A stretch of 8,457 nt of DNA from positions 1-8,457 of the forward strand of contig USHL01000051.1 of assembly GCA_900554525.1 (NCBI GenBank), in the 5' to 3' direction. The notes under the pieces were generated by a model. The model ran no database searches, was not told where the DNA came from, and worked only from the letters and a program-made list of their open reading frames with translations. The stretch comes from an uncultured Oscillospiraceae bacterium. Lineage in GTDB: Bacteria > Bacillota > Clostridia > Oscillospirales > Acutalibacteraceae. The translations under genes and the position numbers were made by a program. Below, one piece after another: positions 1 to 5,290 of the stretch. Every line of letters begins with the position of its first letter. Within the stretch, counting starts at the first letter, position 1.

Positions 1-587
1 GCATATTTCAGCGGCGAGGCGTCTGCGTTGTCTGAAGGCGATGTAATAGCCTCAGCATTAAAGCTTTCAAATACTTTATCGGTATAATCCGTGCTCTGCC
101 CGTCCGAAGTATAAAAGCTCAACGTATATTCCTTTTTTTCGGCCACGGTGATATACTGCAAAACGCTGTATTTCCCGCCGGAATCATCGGTTTCAACATT
201 TATCCGCACAAATTTCTGCCCGTCCTTTTCGGCAATGGTTCCGCTTATCTCGTCAGAGCCGGTAAATTCGGGAATCAGGGCAGTGATTTTTTCGTCGGGC
301 AAAACCGAAAGATTGCCTATGCCGGCCGAAAAAGCCGTTTCGCTGACGGTTACCCTTATCTGTTTGGTGTTGTCACCGTTAACCGCGAAATAAACAATAT
401 TATTATTTTTACAGTAGTCGGCAAGCTCGGCGTCGGTCATACCGACTATATCGGTGACAGCCGAAGCGTCACCGCCGGCTTCATAGCTTTCAAATTCTGC
501 GCCCGGGTCAACGGATATACCGCCCGCCGCGCTTGCAGTAACACCGCATACCGTAATTACCGCCAAAAGGCACAACAGTTTTTTCAA
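1..587 (-). CDS. Secreted protein of unknown function, 3' part outside the window
   Basis: The minus-strand frame from a TTG at 585-587 is open to the left edge (195 codons), so the C-terminus is missing. The start is chosen because GGGAG (595-599) lies 7 bases upstream and the protein begins with a classic signal peptide: MKK, a hydrophobic core LLCLLAVITV, and an ASA|AG cleavage site after about residue 20. The mature part is acidic and polar (for example DNTKQIRVTVSETAF, YSVLQYITVAEKKEYTLSFY) and looks like an extracellular or cell-surface domain. The pattern of a YITV strand, a LSFY strand and a terminal VFESF helix is loosely reminiscent of PsbP/DcrB-like folds, but this is only an impression. 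It begins 19 bases after the folD stop with no terminator between, so it is probably cotranscribed with folD. I do not recognise the family and assign no function. Confidence 0.8.
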   Translation of the reverse strand, partial: MKKLLCLLAVITVCGVTASAAGGISVDPGAEFESYEAGGDASAVTDIVGMTDAELADYCKNNNIVYFAVNGDNTKQIRVTVSETAFSAGIGNLSVLPDEKITALIPEFTGSDEISGTIAEKDGQKFVRINVETDDSGGKYSVLQYITVAEKKEYTLSFYTSDGQSTDYTDKVFESFNAEAITSPSDNADASPLKY

Positions 588-606
588 AAAAAATCTCCCG
601 TTTAAA

Positions 607-1452
607 TTATACATTATTCTGACGGCGCGCCGCAGTAAGAGTATTCTGCATCAGCATTGCAATAGTCATAGGTCCGACTCCGCCCGGAACCGGAGTTATC
701 GCCGAAACCTTATCCTTTACAGCCTCAAAATCAACGTCACCGTAAAGCTTTCCGTCTACGCGGTTCATACCGACATCTATCACAACAGCGCCGGGCTTTA
801 CCATATCCGCAGTAACAAACTTTGCCTTACCGACCGCAGCTACGAGAATATCCGCACCGCGGCAGATCTCAGCTAAATTCTGAGTTTTTGAATGGCAGAC
901 AGTCACTGTGCCGTTTTTATGCAGAAGCAGCATCGCCATCGGCTTACCGACAATATTTGAACGGCCTATCACCACGCAGGATTTACCCTCCGGATCAATA
1001 CCCTCGTATTTCAGCATTTCCATAATACCCGCCGGCGTACACGGAACAAAATCGTAATCCCCTATCATTATCCTGCCCACGTTTGCCGGATGGAAAGCAT
1101 CGACATCTTTTTCGGGCAGAATTGAATTAATTATCAGCTTTTCATCCAGATGACGCGGCAGCGGAAGCTGACAGAGTATCCCGTTTATTTTAGGGTCTTT
1201 GTTCAGACGGTCTACCAACGCCAGAAGCTCCTCCTCGGAGGTCTCGGTCGGCAGGGCATATTCCTCGGAAATTATACCGAGCGCCTCACAGGCCTTTTTT
1301 TTATTTGCCACATAAATTTTAGAGGCAGGGTCGTCGCCCACAATTATAACCGCCAGACCTACGGTTATCCCTTTTGAATTAAGCTCCGCGACTTCGGCTT
1401 TTATATGTTCCTTAACCGCCGCGGAAATAATTTTACCGTCAATCAGCTTCAT
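607..1452 (-). CDS. folD: Bifunctional methylenetetrahydrofolate dehydrogenase / methenyltetrahydrofolate cyclohydrolase FolD
   Basis: This cytosolic enzyme interconverts 5,10-methylene-THF, 5,10-methenyl-THF and 10-formyl-THF, supplying one-carbon units for purines and formyl-Met-tRNA. At 281 residues it is the normal family length and complete. Visible family motifs are the YxxxK active-site pair (Y47, K51), QLPLP (95-99), KDVDAFHP with D118, the nucleotide-binding stretch VVIGRSNIVGKP (160-171), CHSKT (186-190), DVGMNR and a C-terminal PVPGGVGPMT. The ATG at 1450-1452 has only a weak GAG-type binding site (CGAGAT). In the reconstructed pre-insertion sequence the lgt stop codon (1455-1457) lies 2 bases upstream, so translation was probably coupled to lgt. 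The insertion sequence at 1503-3007 now separates folD from its old upstream genes. I saw no strong replacement promoter, so expression may depend on read-through or a weak start in the insertion-sequence end. Confidence 0.96.
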   Translation of the reverse strand: MKLIDGKIISAAVKEHIKAEVAELNSKGITVGLAVIIVGDDPASKIYVANKKKACEALGIISEEYALPTETSEEELLALVDRLNKDPKINGILCQLPLPRHLDEKLIINSILPEKDVDAFHPANVGRIMIGDYDFVPCTPAGIMEMLKYEGIDPEGKSCVVIGRSNIVGKPMAMLLLHKNGTVTVCHSKTQNLAEICRGADILVAAVGKAKFVTADMVKPGAVVIDVGMNRVDGKLYGDVDFEAVKDKVSAITPVPGGVGPMTIAMLMQNTLTAARRQNNV

Positions 1453-1463
1453 TTTTATCTCGT

Positions 1464-1499
1464 ATAATTAAACCATCTCGAAAGTGGTGGTTTAATTAT
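1464..1499. repeat. 12-bp perfect inverted repeat next to the insertion site
   Basis: Arms 1464-1475 (ATAATTAAACCA) and 1488-1499 (TGGTTTAATTAT) are exact reverse complements separated by 12 bases. Read as plus-strand RNA, the inside can pair further (U1476-G1487, C1477-G1486, a U-U mismatch, C1479-G1484) around a GAAA tetraloop (1480-1483); the minus-strand reading pairs less well. There is no T-tract, so it is not a standard terminator. It ends 1 base before the TC core of the IS110-type element and 11 bases before the folD ATG. In the reconstructed pre-insertion site it lies inside the 3' end of lgt. It may be a palindromic repeat family member, a regulatory hairpin or a coincidental dyad. 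Confidence 0.75.
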
Positions 1500-1507
1500 T
1501 TCTCCTT
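1497..1507. other. Left junction of the insertion sequence: target TATT, core TC, left end TCCTT
   Basis: TATT (1497-1500) plus core TC (1501-1502) matches, in the same sense, the left target guide of the predicted bridge RNA (TATTTC, 1581-1586). The bases after the core, TCCTT (1503-1507), are complementary to AAGGA (1687-1691) in the donor loop. These matches fix the left boundary at 1502/1503. The boundary is inferred, since no uninterrupted allele is available here. Confidence 0.72.
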
Positions 1508-1525
1508 CCTAAAAATTTGGTTATA

Positions 1526-1554
1526 TTTGCAGGGTTAGCTGCCTGCGATATAAT
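1526..1554 (+). promoter_or_regulatory. Possible sigma-A promoter in the left end of the insertion sequence
   Basis: A perfect TATAAT (1549-1554) lies 17 bases after TTTGCA (1526-1531, 4 of 6 to TTGACA). The predicted start is near 1561, at the outer stem of the target-binding loop. It could drive the recombinase mRNA or a bridge RNA lacking the 5' hairpin. It overlaps the hairpin at 1527-1548, so either this promoter or that hairpin may be incidental. Confidence 0.45.
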
Positions 1555-1556
1555 AA

Positions 1557-1635
1557 AGACAAGCACTGTGGATTTGTATCTATTTCATAACAGCTTAGAC
1601 TGGTCGGAGATGACTCAAACCACAGTGGTTTGTCT
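1557..1635 (+). ncRNA. Target-binding loop of the bridge RNA
   Basis: The outer stem pairs AGACAA (1557-1562) with TTGTCT (1630-1635) and CACTGTGG (1564-1571) with CCACAGTG (1620-1627), with a 1x2 internal bulge. Further in, TTTG (1573-1576) can pair with CAAA (1616-1619). The internal loop carries TATTTCAT (1581-1588) on the 5' side and CGGAGATGACT (1605-1615) on the 3' side. They are separated by a small apical hairpin (CAG 1591-1593 with CTG 1600-1602). The 5' segment equals the left target plus core. The 3' segment is the exact reverse complement of 3006-3016, of which 3008-3016 are core plus right target. Together they specify the 13-bp site TATT-TC-ATCTCCG. Confidence 0.82.
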
Positions 1636-1638
1636 AAA

Positions 1639-1699
1639 ATGGTAATTAGTTAGTTAACGCTTTGACGTTTCTATTTGCGTGAATACAAGGACAAGCCGT
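1639..1699 (+). ncRNA. Donor-binding loop of the bridge RNA
   Basis: The closing stem is ATGG (1639-1642) with CCGT (1696-1699), including one G-U pair. The apical hairpin is ACGC (1657-1660) with GCGT (1677-1680). On the 5' side TAGTTAGT (1647-1654) equals the right end of the element plus the first core base (3001-3008), as a left donor guide should. On the 3' side AAGGA (1687-1691) is complementary to the first five bases of the left end (1503-1507). A1693 can pair with core T, while C1692 is a mismatch to core C. The geometry is right, but the matches are shorter than in the target loop. Confidence 0.6.
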
Positions 1700-1739
1700 C
1701 TGTGGAAAACAGCAGTGCAGAAAAGAAGAGGAGGAAACC

Positions 1740-2903
1740 ATGTATTATATTGGAATCGACATTTCAAAATTCAAACACGACTGTGCAGTAATTGACGACG
1801 CAGGTGATGTTGTCACACCATCGTGGTCATTTGCAAATGATCTTGAGGGATTTTTGCAATTCAAAGCACTACTTGATTCACTTGGTACAGAAACAAAAAT
1901 AGGGCTTGAATCCACCGGTCATTACGGAATGAATTTAAAGCTGTTCCTTGAAGCAGACGGCTTTTCATTCATGGAGTTCAATCCACTCTTAATCAATCGT
2001 TTTGTTAAAAGTAAATCCCTTCGGAAAACTAAAACAGATGCGATTGACTGTGAGATGATTGCACGTTATCTAATGACGGTAGAGTACAAGCCCTATCCAC
2101 CATCATTTTACCATATTGAAAAGCTAAAGTCACTAACAAGATTTCGTGACAACCTTGTTCGCCAGCGTAGCCGTCAGCTTGTAGAGTTGACAAACATCTT
2201 AGACAAGGTATTCCCCGAGTTCAAGCCATTTTTCGGCGGTAAATTCACTGTCACAGCCTTACATATCCTCTCGGAGTATTCATCGCCGGAAAAGATTGCG
2301 AACATGAATTCTCGTTCATACGAACCGTTAAGGAAACTTTCAAGAGGAAGATTTTCTACAACCCATTTTGCTAAGCTGAAGCTTCTCGCTAAAAACACGG
2401 TTGGACATCCGACTGACTTTCTTTTGCAGGAGATGGACATTGTCTTGGAACTTTACAGCCAGTTGGACTCAAAGGTAGATGAAACAGAATCACTGATCCG
2501 TGAATGTGTTTCGGAGATTGATCCGCCGATGCTTACCGTTCCGGGAATCGGTGTTGATTCGGCTGCTGTAATTCTCGCAGAATTCGGTGACTTTTCCAAG
2601 TTTCAAAATCCGTCGCAAATGCTTTCATTTGCCGGTATGGAACCCGGCTATTTTCAATCCGGCACTTCGGAATCCACAGGCAAGATGGTTAAGCACGGGT
2701 CTTCTTTCCTTAGATATGCTCTTATTAACTGTACGCAAACGGTTATTAACTACGAGCCTACCTTTGCTCAATACTACGCTAAAAAGCGAGCGGAAGGCAA
2801 GCCTTATCGTGTTGCGCTAACTCATACAGCAAAGAAACTCATTCGCGTAATTTTCACTTTGCAAACAAGAAATATCACTTACGATTCTGATTCCGTTAGG
2901 TAA
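1740..2903 (+). CDS. IS110-family recombinase (transposase), DEDD type
   Basis: This 387-residue protein has the usual IS110 length and is intact. The N-terminal RuvC-like domain (about 1-150) shows the DEDD residues: D7 in IGIDIS, E57 in GLESTGHYG, and D100 and D103 in KTDAIDCEMIARYL. A helical middle follows. The C-terminal transposase_20-like domain (about 262-350) has LTVPGIGVDSAAVILAEFGD, SFAGMEPGYFQSG and KMVKHGSSFLRYAL. The serine in QSG (S307) is the likely nucleophilic serine by family position. The enzyme is expected to excise and insert the element as a circular or joined-end form under bridge-RNA guidance. The ATG at 1740 is preceded 5 bases upstream by a perfect AGGAGG (1729-1734). 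Base use is more AT-rich in third positions than in the host genes, consistent with transfer. No terminator is evident after the TAA at 2901-2903. Confidence 0.95.
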   Translation: MYYIGIDISKFKHDCAVIDDAGDVVTPSWSFANDLEGFLQFKALLDSLGTETKIGLESTGHYGMNLKLFLEADGFSFMEFNPLLINRFVKSKSLRKTKTDAIDCEMIARYLMTVEYKPYPPSFYHIEKLKSLTRFRDNLVRQRSRQLVELTNILDKVFPEFKPFFGGKFTVTALHILSEYSSPEKIANMNSRSYEPLRKLSRGRFSTTHFAKLKLLAKNTVGHPTDFLLQEMDIVLELYSQLDSKVDETESLIRECVSEIDPPMLTVPGIGVDSAAVILAEFGDFSKFQNPSQMLSFAGMEPGYFQSGTSESTGKMVKHGSSFLRYALINCTQTVINYEPTFAQYYAKKRAEGKPYRVALTHTAKKLIRVIFTLQTRNITYDSDSVR

Positions 2904-3007
2904 TTATGCTTCAATTTTTTCAGCTCTTGAAACACAGGGCTTACTTTTCTATGCCTTTTTCATATTTTAATATTTTCTTAAAAAAGCTATTGACTTTTTA
3001 TAGTTAG
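2904..3007 (+). other. Right non-coding end of the insertion sequence
   Basis: This AT-rich end has no gene. Near its edge is TTGACT (2990-2995), 5 of 6 to a -35 box, 12 bases from the end. Known IS110 elements build a promoter at the joined right end-left end junction, so this could be the -35 half. However, the first -10-like match in the left end (TAAAAA, 1510-1515) would be 21 bases away, which is longer than ideal. A weak AAAAAG/CTTTTT hairpin (2981-2986 with 2994-2999) is also present. Confidence 0.5.
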
Positions 3008-3016
3008 TCATCTCCG
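3001..3016. other. Right junction of the insertion sequence: right end TAGTTAG, core TC, target ATCTCCG
   Basis: TAGTTAG (3001-3007) is repeated in the donor loop of the bridge RNA (1647-1653). TCATCTCCG (3008-3016) is exactly complementary to CGGAGATGA (1605-1613) in the target loop. This places the boundary at 3007/3008, with TC as the core shared with 1501-1502. Confidence 0.78.
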
Positions 3017-4011
3017 TTCTGTACGTCCGCCGTATTTTCATCCGCTGCGTCGGTTACGGCAGCTTCTGTTTCGGTTATCTGCTCTGTTTCGGTCACTGCG
3101 TTTTCAAGACCTTGATTCTGCCCCGGCGCATTAACTTGCACCGATGTCTCCGTCTGTTCTCCGAATACCGCTTGATAATTCTCCCCGCCGGCATTTTCGG
3201 CAAGGCGGCGGCGTATGATAATAAGCGTTATAAGTCCCGCTATGCAGAGCACAAATGAAAGCAGGCTCGATACTTTAAACGGCCCGAGCATAAGACTGTC
3301 TGTGCGCAGCAGCTCAATTATACCGCGGCCGAAGCCGTACCAAACGCAGTACATAAGCGCGATCTCGCCTGAAAAATGACGTTTTTTACTAAAATGATTA
3401 AGGACAAAGAAGCCTGCTATACACCAAACCGACTCATACAAAAAGCAGGGATGCACAAGCCCTTCTCCGCCCATTTCGGCTATTGTTTTATCGCTCTGCA
3501 TGCCCCACCAGCTGCTGTCGGTAAAACGGCCGTAGGCCTCCTGATTAACAAAATTGCCCCAGCGCCCGATGCCCTGACCTATCAAAAAGCCGACAGCGCC
3601 TATATCAAACATATCGAGTATTTTAACCTTGCGTATCTTACACATTAAAGCTCCCGCCGCAAACGCGCCGATTACACCGCCGTATATGGCGAGCCCCGAA
3701 ATGCCTCCGGAAGGTCCGAAACCGAAAAAGTCCTTTATGCCCTCAAGCGGCACCCCGTCGAAAATCACGTAATAAATACGCGCGCAAAGTATCGCCACCG
3801 GCGTCGCCACCAGCACTACGTCAAGCATACGGTCAGCATTCAGCCCGTACCGGCCCGCATATTTAAGACCGTAAATCAGCGCCAGCAGAAACCCAAGCGC
3901 TATTATGATGCCGTACCAGTAAATATCCCAGTGTCCGGAGCCTATCGGTATGCTGAAAGCCACAGGATTTAATGTAAGCTTTATTCCGAAAATTACAACT
4001 TCATAGCTCAT
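3004..4011 (-). CDS. lgt: Prolipoprotein diacylglyceryl transferase Lgt, C-terminus altered by the insertion
   Basis: Lgt is a multi-pass membrane enzyme that moves diacylglycerol from phosphatidylglycerol to the lipobox cysteine of prolipoproteins, the first step of lipoprotein maturation. Visible signatures are ARIYYVIF (77-84), the GG-rich loop SGGISGLAIYGGVIGA (101-116), the Lgt signature GRWGNFVNQEAYG with R150 and N153, HPCFLYE (187-193) and GRGIIELLRTDSL (228-240). About seven hydrophobic segments are present. After the last one (near 266) a hydrophilic, acidic tail of about 65 residues rich in T, E, A and Q extends beyond the usual length. The ATG at 4011 follows AAGGGG that overlaps the ymfH stop, so translation is probably coupled. 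The TAA at 3004-3006 lies in the insertion sequence; the last Asp codon straddles the junction. Catalytic parts are far from the junction, so activity is probably kept. Confidence 0.95.
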   Translation of the reverse strand: MSYEVVIFGIKLTLNPVAFSIPIGSGHWDIYWYGIIIALGFLLALIYGLKYAGRYGLNADRMLDVVLVATPVAILCARIYYVIFDGVPLEGIKDFFGFGPSGGISGLAIYGGVIGAFAAGALMCKIRKVKILDMFDIGAVGFLIGQGIGRWGNFVNQEAYGRFTDSSWWGMQSDKTIAEMGGEGLVHPCFLYESVWCIAGFFVLNHFSKKRHFSGEIALMYCVWYGFGRGIIELLRTDSLMLGPFKVSSLLSFVLCIAGLITLIIIRRRLAENAGGENYQAVFGEQTETSVQVNAPGQNQGLENAVTETEQITETEAAVTDAADENTADVQNGDD

Positions 4012-4024
4012 TTAAGTATCCCCT

Positions 4025-5290
4025 TCATACGTTCGGCCTGATTACCGAAAGCACGGTCTTATCACAGTCAAGCAGTTTAAGGCGCTTGTTCACATCATCG
4101 GCAGTAACTGTTTTCAAATATTTTATCTCATCGAAAAGACCGTTATCGGACATCGCGCAGTTGACCATCTGCATAGCAATATTCTCGACATTGTCAAACC
4201 CGCGCACCGCCTCGCCGTACATACCGCAGCGCACCGCCGAAAACAGCTTTTTGTCGATACCGTCAGCCTTTAAGCGCTCTACCTCCGCCTTTATTTCCTC
4301 TGCAACGCGCTTCGGGTCTGAGGACTCTCCGTCAAAAATAACCGCGGCATAGCCGTGACCCGTGAAATACTCGGAGGAAAATTCATCGTTTACAAGCCCC
4401 TCGTTCACAAGCCGCTTATAAAGAGGAGAAGCGTCTCCGGCTATTATTTCAAGCAGCAGCGAGGTGCATATTTTTTCCTTTAAGGTGCGCTCCGGCTCGT
4501 TTACGGTCTCCTTAAAGCCAAAGCAGAACATCGGCTGAGCCACCTCAAGGCTCTGCTCGACATACGGCTCGCATATTTCATCCGGCTCATCGCAGCCGAT
4601 GCGTGTGATTTCGATCGGCGAATCCTGCTTCACCGAAGCATTTATGCGCGACAGTATCTTTTCCGTATCAACATTGCCCGCAATGCAGATAAACATATTC
4701 GAGGGATGATAAAAGGTATTGTAGCACTTATATAAGAGCCTGTCGTCTATCTGTGCGATGGATTCCACCGTGCCGGCGATATCTATCCTGACCGGGTGCT
4801 TTTTATACATTGCCGTAAGCATATTGAACATAACCCGCCAGCCGGGACTGTCATCGTACATTCTTATCTCCTGACCGATTATCCCCTGCTCCTTCTGAAC
4901 GGTCTCAGCCGTAAAATAAGGCGACTGCACGAAATCAAGCAGGATATCGAGATTGTCGTAAAACCTTTCGGAACATGAAAAAAGATAACAGGTGCGGTCG
5001 AAGGAAGTAAAGGCGTTCGCATAAGCGCCGGTAGCGGCATACTTTGTGAAGGCGTCGCCGTCCTCGCTTTCGAAAAGCTTGTGCTCAAGGAAATGCGCAA
5101 TGCCCTCGGGAACACGGGTTTCCTCGCCGTCCATCGAAAAGCAGGTATCAATGGATCCGTACTTGGTGCCGAATACCGCATACGCCGAATTATACTGCGG
5201 TTTTTCGAGGATATATATCTTAAGCCCCGACGGATGCACCGCTTTTACATAGCTTTCGCCTATCTCGCTTTCAAAAATCTGTTTTTGCAT
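4025..5290 (-). CDS. yfmH: M16 family zinc metallopeptidase, YmfH type (EF-P modification-associated)
   Basis: This 421-residue protein has the two-domain M16 architecture. The inverted zinc motif is present as HFLEH (66-70: ligands H66 and H70, catalytic E69), with the downstream glutamate ligand likely E141 in IIGQEIRMYDDSPGW. The C-terminal half has the partner-domain pattern GDASPLYKRLVNEGLV (285-300). It is therefore the active member of the pair with the gene just upstream. The B. subtilis equivalents are ymfF and ymfH (spelled yfmF/yfmH in some databases), genetically linked to 5-aminopentanol modification of elongation factor P. That link is established only for Bacillus and is inferred here; no efp gene is in the window. 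The ATG shares one base with the ymfF stop (TAATG), with AAGGAGG upstream, so the two are coupled and probably form a heterodimer. Confidence 0.92.
   Translation of the reverse strand: MQKQIFESEIGESYVKAVHPSGLKIYILEKPQYNSAYAVFGTKYGSIDTCFSMDGEETRVPEGIAHFLEHKLFESEDGDAFTKYAATGAYANAFTSFDRTCYLFSCSERFYDNLDILLDFVQSPYFTAETVQKEQGIIGQEIRMYDDSPGWRVMFNMLTAMYKKHPVRIDIAGTVESIAQIDDRLLYKCYNTFYHPSNMFICIAGNVDTEKILSRINASVKQDSPIEITRIGCDEPDEICEPYVEQSLEVAQPMFCFGFKETVNEPERTLKEKICTSLLLEIIAGDASPLYKRLVNEGLVNDEFSSEYFTGHGYAAVIFDGESSDPKRVAEEIKAEVERLKADGIDKKLFSAVRCGMYGEAVRGFDNVENIAMQMVNCAMSDNGLFDEIKYLKTVTADDVNKRLKLLDCDKTVLSVIRPNV

Larger units (their letters stand above)
1527..1712 (+). ncRNA. Predicted IS110 bridge RNA
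   Basis: In characterised IS110 elements (IS621) a structured RNA from the non-coding end binds the recombinase; one loop pairs with the target DNA and the other with the element's joined ends. Here three parts are visible in order. First is a 5' hairpin (GCAGG 1529-1533 with CCTGC 1542-1546, extended by U1528-G1547 and U1527-A1548). Second is a large stem-loop (1557-1635) holding target guides. Third is a stem-loop (1639-1699) holding donor guides. A small CTGT/ACAG hairpin (1700-1712) follows. The strongest evidence is the match of both target guides to the DNA flanking this copy. The exact 5' and 3' ends are not known. Folding was done by eye. Confidence 0.8.
1503..3007 (+). mobile_element. 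IS110-family insertion sequence (complete, bridge-RNA type)
   Basis: The element is about 1505 bp, flanked on both sides by the dinucleotide TC (1501-1502, 3008-3009), with no terminal inverted repeats and no longer target duplication, as expected for IS110. It has a long left non-coding end (237 bases), one intact recombinase gene and a short right non-coding end (104 bases). This is the IS110-group layout, in which the bridge RNA lies upstream of the recombinase; IS1111-group elements tend to carry it downstream. Boundaries come from guide matches (see the RNA features) and are probably exact to a few bases. It lies antisense to the lgt-folD genes, replaces the lgt C-terminus and supplies the lgt stop codon. 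Intact gene and matching guides suggest a recent, potentially active insertion. Confidence 0.87.

Noticed and set aside
148..393. 81-residue plus-strand open frame
   Set aside because: It lies antisense to the secreted-protein gene, which has a signal peptide, a good ribosome binding site and an uninterrupted frame; the plus-strand frame shows no family features.
1464..1499. Terminal inverted repeat or intrinsic terminator at the palindrome
   Set aside because: No matching arm exists at the right end of the element, IS110 elements usually lack such repeats, and no T-tract follows on either strand.
1520..1548. Outward minus-strand promoter for folD (TATAAC at 1525-1520)
   Set aside because: The hexamers at 16 to 18 bases upstream match the -35 consensus poorly, so it is not listed as a feature.
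2981..2999. Terminator after the recombinase gene
   Set aside because: The hairpin is only six A-T/G-C pairs with an AT-rich stem and is far from the stop codon; it is too weak to call.
1502..3015. CT as the core dinucleotide (left 1502-1503, right 3012-3013), since TCTCC occurs at both junctions
   Set aside because: This would leave only CTCCG of the right target guide pairing with target DNA and make the remaining six matched bases accidental; TC at 1501-1502 and 3008-3009 explains nine of eleven and also fits the left guide.
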